A stretch of 16,435 bases of DNA from NCBI GenBank assembly GCA_012841845.1, contig DUTZ01000356.1, forward strand, positions 1-16,435, written 5' to 3'. The translations under genes and the position numbers were made by a program. Positions 14,525-16,435 of this stretch are shown piece after piece (position 1 is the stretch's first letter; each line of letters opens with the position of its first letter). Below the pieces are notes generated by a model. It saw only the letters and a program-made list of their open reading frames with translations, was not told where the DNA came from and did not search any database. Origin of the DNA: Actinomycetales bacterium. Its GTDB lineage: Bacteria; Actinomycetota; Actinomycetes; Mycobacteriales; Mycobacteriaceae.

Positions 14525-16399
14525 ATGGCGACCCCCAGCGCATTCGCGAGCCCCCGCACCCGGTGGGCTTCCCTCCTCGCGGCCCCACTCGTCGCCGGCA
14601 TGGTGGGTTCCGGCCTCCTCGCCCCGCCGGTCGCCTCCGCCCAGGACGAGGGCGGGACGCAGACGCAGGCCCAGTCCCGCTCCGAGGCGCCGTCCGGCGT
14701 CCGGCTGGACCGGGTCGAGTGGAAGACGGCCAACCGCGTGGCGCTGTGGGTGCAGTCACCGGCGATGAAGAAGGCCGTCCAGGTGCAGCTCATGCTGCCG
14801 GCCGCGTGGAACGCCGAACCCGATCGCACCTACCCGTCGCTGCTCCTCCTCGACGGCCTGCGCGCCCGCGACGACGCGAGCGGCTGGACCCTCGAGACCC
14901 GCATCAACCAGTTCTTCGACGCCAAGAACGCGGTGATCGTCCTTCCCGTGGGCGGCGAGTCGAGCTTCTACACCGACTGGGAGTCCGACGCCAAGGGCGA
15001 GGCGTACCAGTGGGAGACGTTCCTCACGGACGAGCTGCCGCCGCTGCTCGAGCGCGACTGGCGGGTGGGCGACAAGCACGGCGTCGCCGGCCTGTCGATG
15101 GGCGGCACGGCCGCCATGATGCTGGCCCAGCGGCACCCCGAGCGCTTCCGCTTCGCCGCCAGCTACTCGGGCTTCCTCGACACCACGAGCTTCGGCATGC
15201 CGGAGGCCATCAAGGTGGCGATGCAGGACGCGGGCGGCTACCCGGCCGAGTCGATGTGGGGCCCGCTGGGCTCGCAGCGCTGGCAGGACCAGGACCCCAA
15301 GCTCCACGCGGAGAAGATGCGCGGCCAGAGCGTCTACGTCTCGGCGGGCAGCGGCAACACCGGCCCGTGGGACCAGCCGTCCGGCCTGCCGGACATCCCG
15401 ACCAACTTCCCGGGGTACGGCCTCGAGCTGCTCTCGCGGATGACCACGCAGACCTTCGTCAACAAGGCCCGCGGCGCGGGCGTGGAGGTCACCGCCAACT
15501 TCCGGCCGTCCGGCACCCACACGTGGCCGTACTGGCAGTTCGAGATGACCCAGGCGTGGCCGCAGTACGCCGCCGCGGTGGGCATCGAGAACGTGGAGCC
15601 CGCGTGCTCCGCCGGCGGTGAGATCGCCGCGCTCGCGGAGCGCCAGCCCGACCTCGGCCCGTGCCTCACGGACGAGTACGACGTGGCCGGCGGCAAGGCC
15701 ACCGACTTCCGCTTCGGCCGGGTGTTCTGGTCGCCGCGGCACGGGGCGCACTCGGTGATCGGCTCGATCGGCGCCGCCTACCAGGCCGAGGGCGGTCCGG
15801 ACGGCCCGCTCGGCCTGCCGACCTCCGACGAGACCCGCACGCCCGACGGCAAGGGCCGCTTCAACACCTTCGAGAACGGCGCCATCTACTGGTCGCCCAC
15901 CACCGGCGCGCACGCGATCCGCGGCGCGATCCGCGGCATGTGGCACGACCGCGGGGCCGAGGGCGGCGCGCTGGGCTACCCGACGACGGACGAGGTGACC
16001 AACCCCAACAAGCCGGGCGTGGTGCAGGGCTTCCAGGGCGGCACCGTGTACTGGTCCGAGAAGACCGGCCCCAAGCTCGTCAAGGGCGCCATCCTCGCCG
16101 CCTACAAGGAGGCCGGCGCGGAGAACTCGGCGCTCGGGTACCCGACCGGCGAGGAGGTCTCCCTGGAGAAGGGCGGCGCGCTGACCCGCTTCGAGGGCGG
16201 GACCATCTACTGGTCGCCGCGCACCGGCGCACACGTCGTCCCGCAGGGCCCGGTGTTCGAGGCCTGGGGCACCGAGGGCTACGAGCGGGGGCGGCTCGGC
16301 TACCCGAAGAGCGCCCTGCGCACCACCCCGGAGGGCCAGGTCATGGAGTTCGAGGGCGGCACGATCACGGTCGCCAACGGCCGGGCGGAGATCTCGTGA
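14525..16399 (+). CDS. PS1-type mycolyltransferase with four LGFP repeats
   Basis: The 624-residue precursor has a signal peptide cut after VASA (39), an Ag85-type alpha/beta hydrolase domain (about 58-355) and a C-terminal array of four LGFP repeats. The triad is Ser191 (GLSMGG), Glu301 (GLELLSR) and His332 (THTWPYW). LGFP cores lie at LGLP 429-432 and LGYP 483-486, 537-540 and 591-594, spaced exactly 54 residues apart, each preceded by a F-GG-I/VYWS strand. LGFP repeats are thought to hold proteins in the cell wall; the layout equals corynebacterial PS1 (Cop1/Csp1), so this enzyme probably works while wall-anchored. Cys361 and Cys380 sit in the linker. ATG 14525 starts the signal peptide; its AAGGA box is unusually far, about 13 nt upstream. 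It parallels the fbpD position in M. tuberculosis. Confidence 0.95.
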   Translation: MATPSAFASPRTRWASLLAAPLVAGMVGSGLLAPPVASAQDEGGTQTQAQSRSEAPSGVRLDRVEWKTANRVALWVQSPAMKKAVQVQLMLPAAWNAEPDRTYPSLLLLDGLRARDDASGWTLETRINQFFDAKNAVIVLPVGGESSFYTDWESDAKGEAYQWETFLTDELPPLLERDWRVGDKHGVAGLSMGGTAAMMLAQRHPERFRFAASYSGFLDTTSFGMPEAIKVAMQDAGGYPAESMWGPLGSQRWQDQDPKLHAEKMRGQSVYVSAGSGNTGPWDQPSGLPDIPTNFPGYGLELLSRMTTQTFVNKARGAGVEVTANFRPSGTHTWPYWQFEMTQAWPQYAAAVGIENVEPACSAGGEIAALAERQPDLGPCLTDEYDVAGGKATDFRFGRVFWSPRHGAHSVIGSIGAAYQAEGGPDGPLGLPTSDETRTPDGKGRFNTFENGAIYWSPTTGAHAIRGAIRGMWHDRGAEGGALGYPTTDEVTNPNKPGVVQGFQGGTVYWSEKTGPKLVKGAILAAYKEAGAENSALGYPTGEEVSLEKGGALTRFEGGTIYWSPRTGAHVVPQGPVFEAWGTEGYERGRLGYPKSALRTTPEGQVMEFEGGTITVANGRAEIS

Positions 16400-16435
16400 C
16401 GCCCGGCGCACGGACCCGGGCCGGCGCCGCGGCCG
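16400..16435. other. Right edge, no feature
   Basis: The last 36 bases follow the stop codon of the LGFP mycolyltransferase. They are GC-rich, with CCGGCGCC-type short self-complementarity, but too short to call a gene or terminator. Confidence 0.5.

Overview
The window looks like chromosomal DNA of a high-GC, mycolic-acid-making actinobacterium (order Mycobacteriales). The evidence is a run of arabinogalactan and mycolate genes in the order known from Mycobacterium tuberculosis (glf, glfT2, a PAP2 phosphatase, ubiA, aftB, then mycolyltransferases). A mycolyltransferase with LGFP repeats, as in corynebacterial PS1, and the very high GC suggest a Dietzia-like or related non-Mycobacterium genus. 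The genus is a guess from style, not from a search.

Layout. 1-553 (minus) is the N-terminal part of a secreted PGRP-type amidase, cut by the window edge. 554-942 is a divergent promoter region with three ACGCGTG boxes spaced exactly 21 bp apart. 943-2145 (plus) is glf. 2146-7302 is a block that is absent between glf and glfT2 in the M. tuberculosis order: two tandem paralogous two-TM proteins of unknown function (minus), a divergent TPM/DUF5129-like membrane protein (plus), and a lipoprotein cyclophilin (minus). Each of the two convergent junctions in this block carries a copy of one 78-bp near-palindromic element, and the two copies lie in opposite orientation. 7433-13011 (plus) is a tight operon: glfT2, PAP2 phosphatase, ubiA and aftB, with overlaps of 17 and 4 nt and a 14-nt gap. 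13208-14320 and 14525-16399 are two secreted Ag85-type mycolyltransferases, the second with four C-terminal LGFP repeats.

How it fits together. Glf makes UDP-galactofuranose. GlfT2 polymerises the galactan. UbiA makes decaprenyl-phosphoryl-phosphoribose, and the PAP2 enzyme probably removes its 5'-phosphate on the way to the arabinose donor. AftB caps the arabinan, and the mycolyltransferases then load mycolates onto it or onto trehalose. The amidase at the left edge acts on the peptidoglycan that anchors this polymer.

The least explained part is 2186-6521: the tandem two-TM paralogs (with a weak resemblance to SAVED-type ligand-sensing domains), the TPM-like gene, and the flanking inverted elements. 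At least three genes here appear to be transcribed without a leader. No tRNA, rRNA, CRISPR array or insertion sequence was seen.
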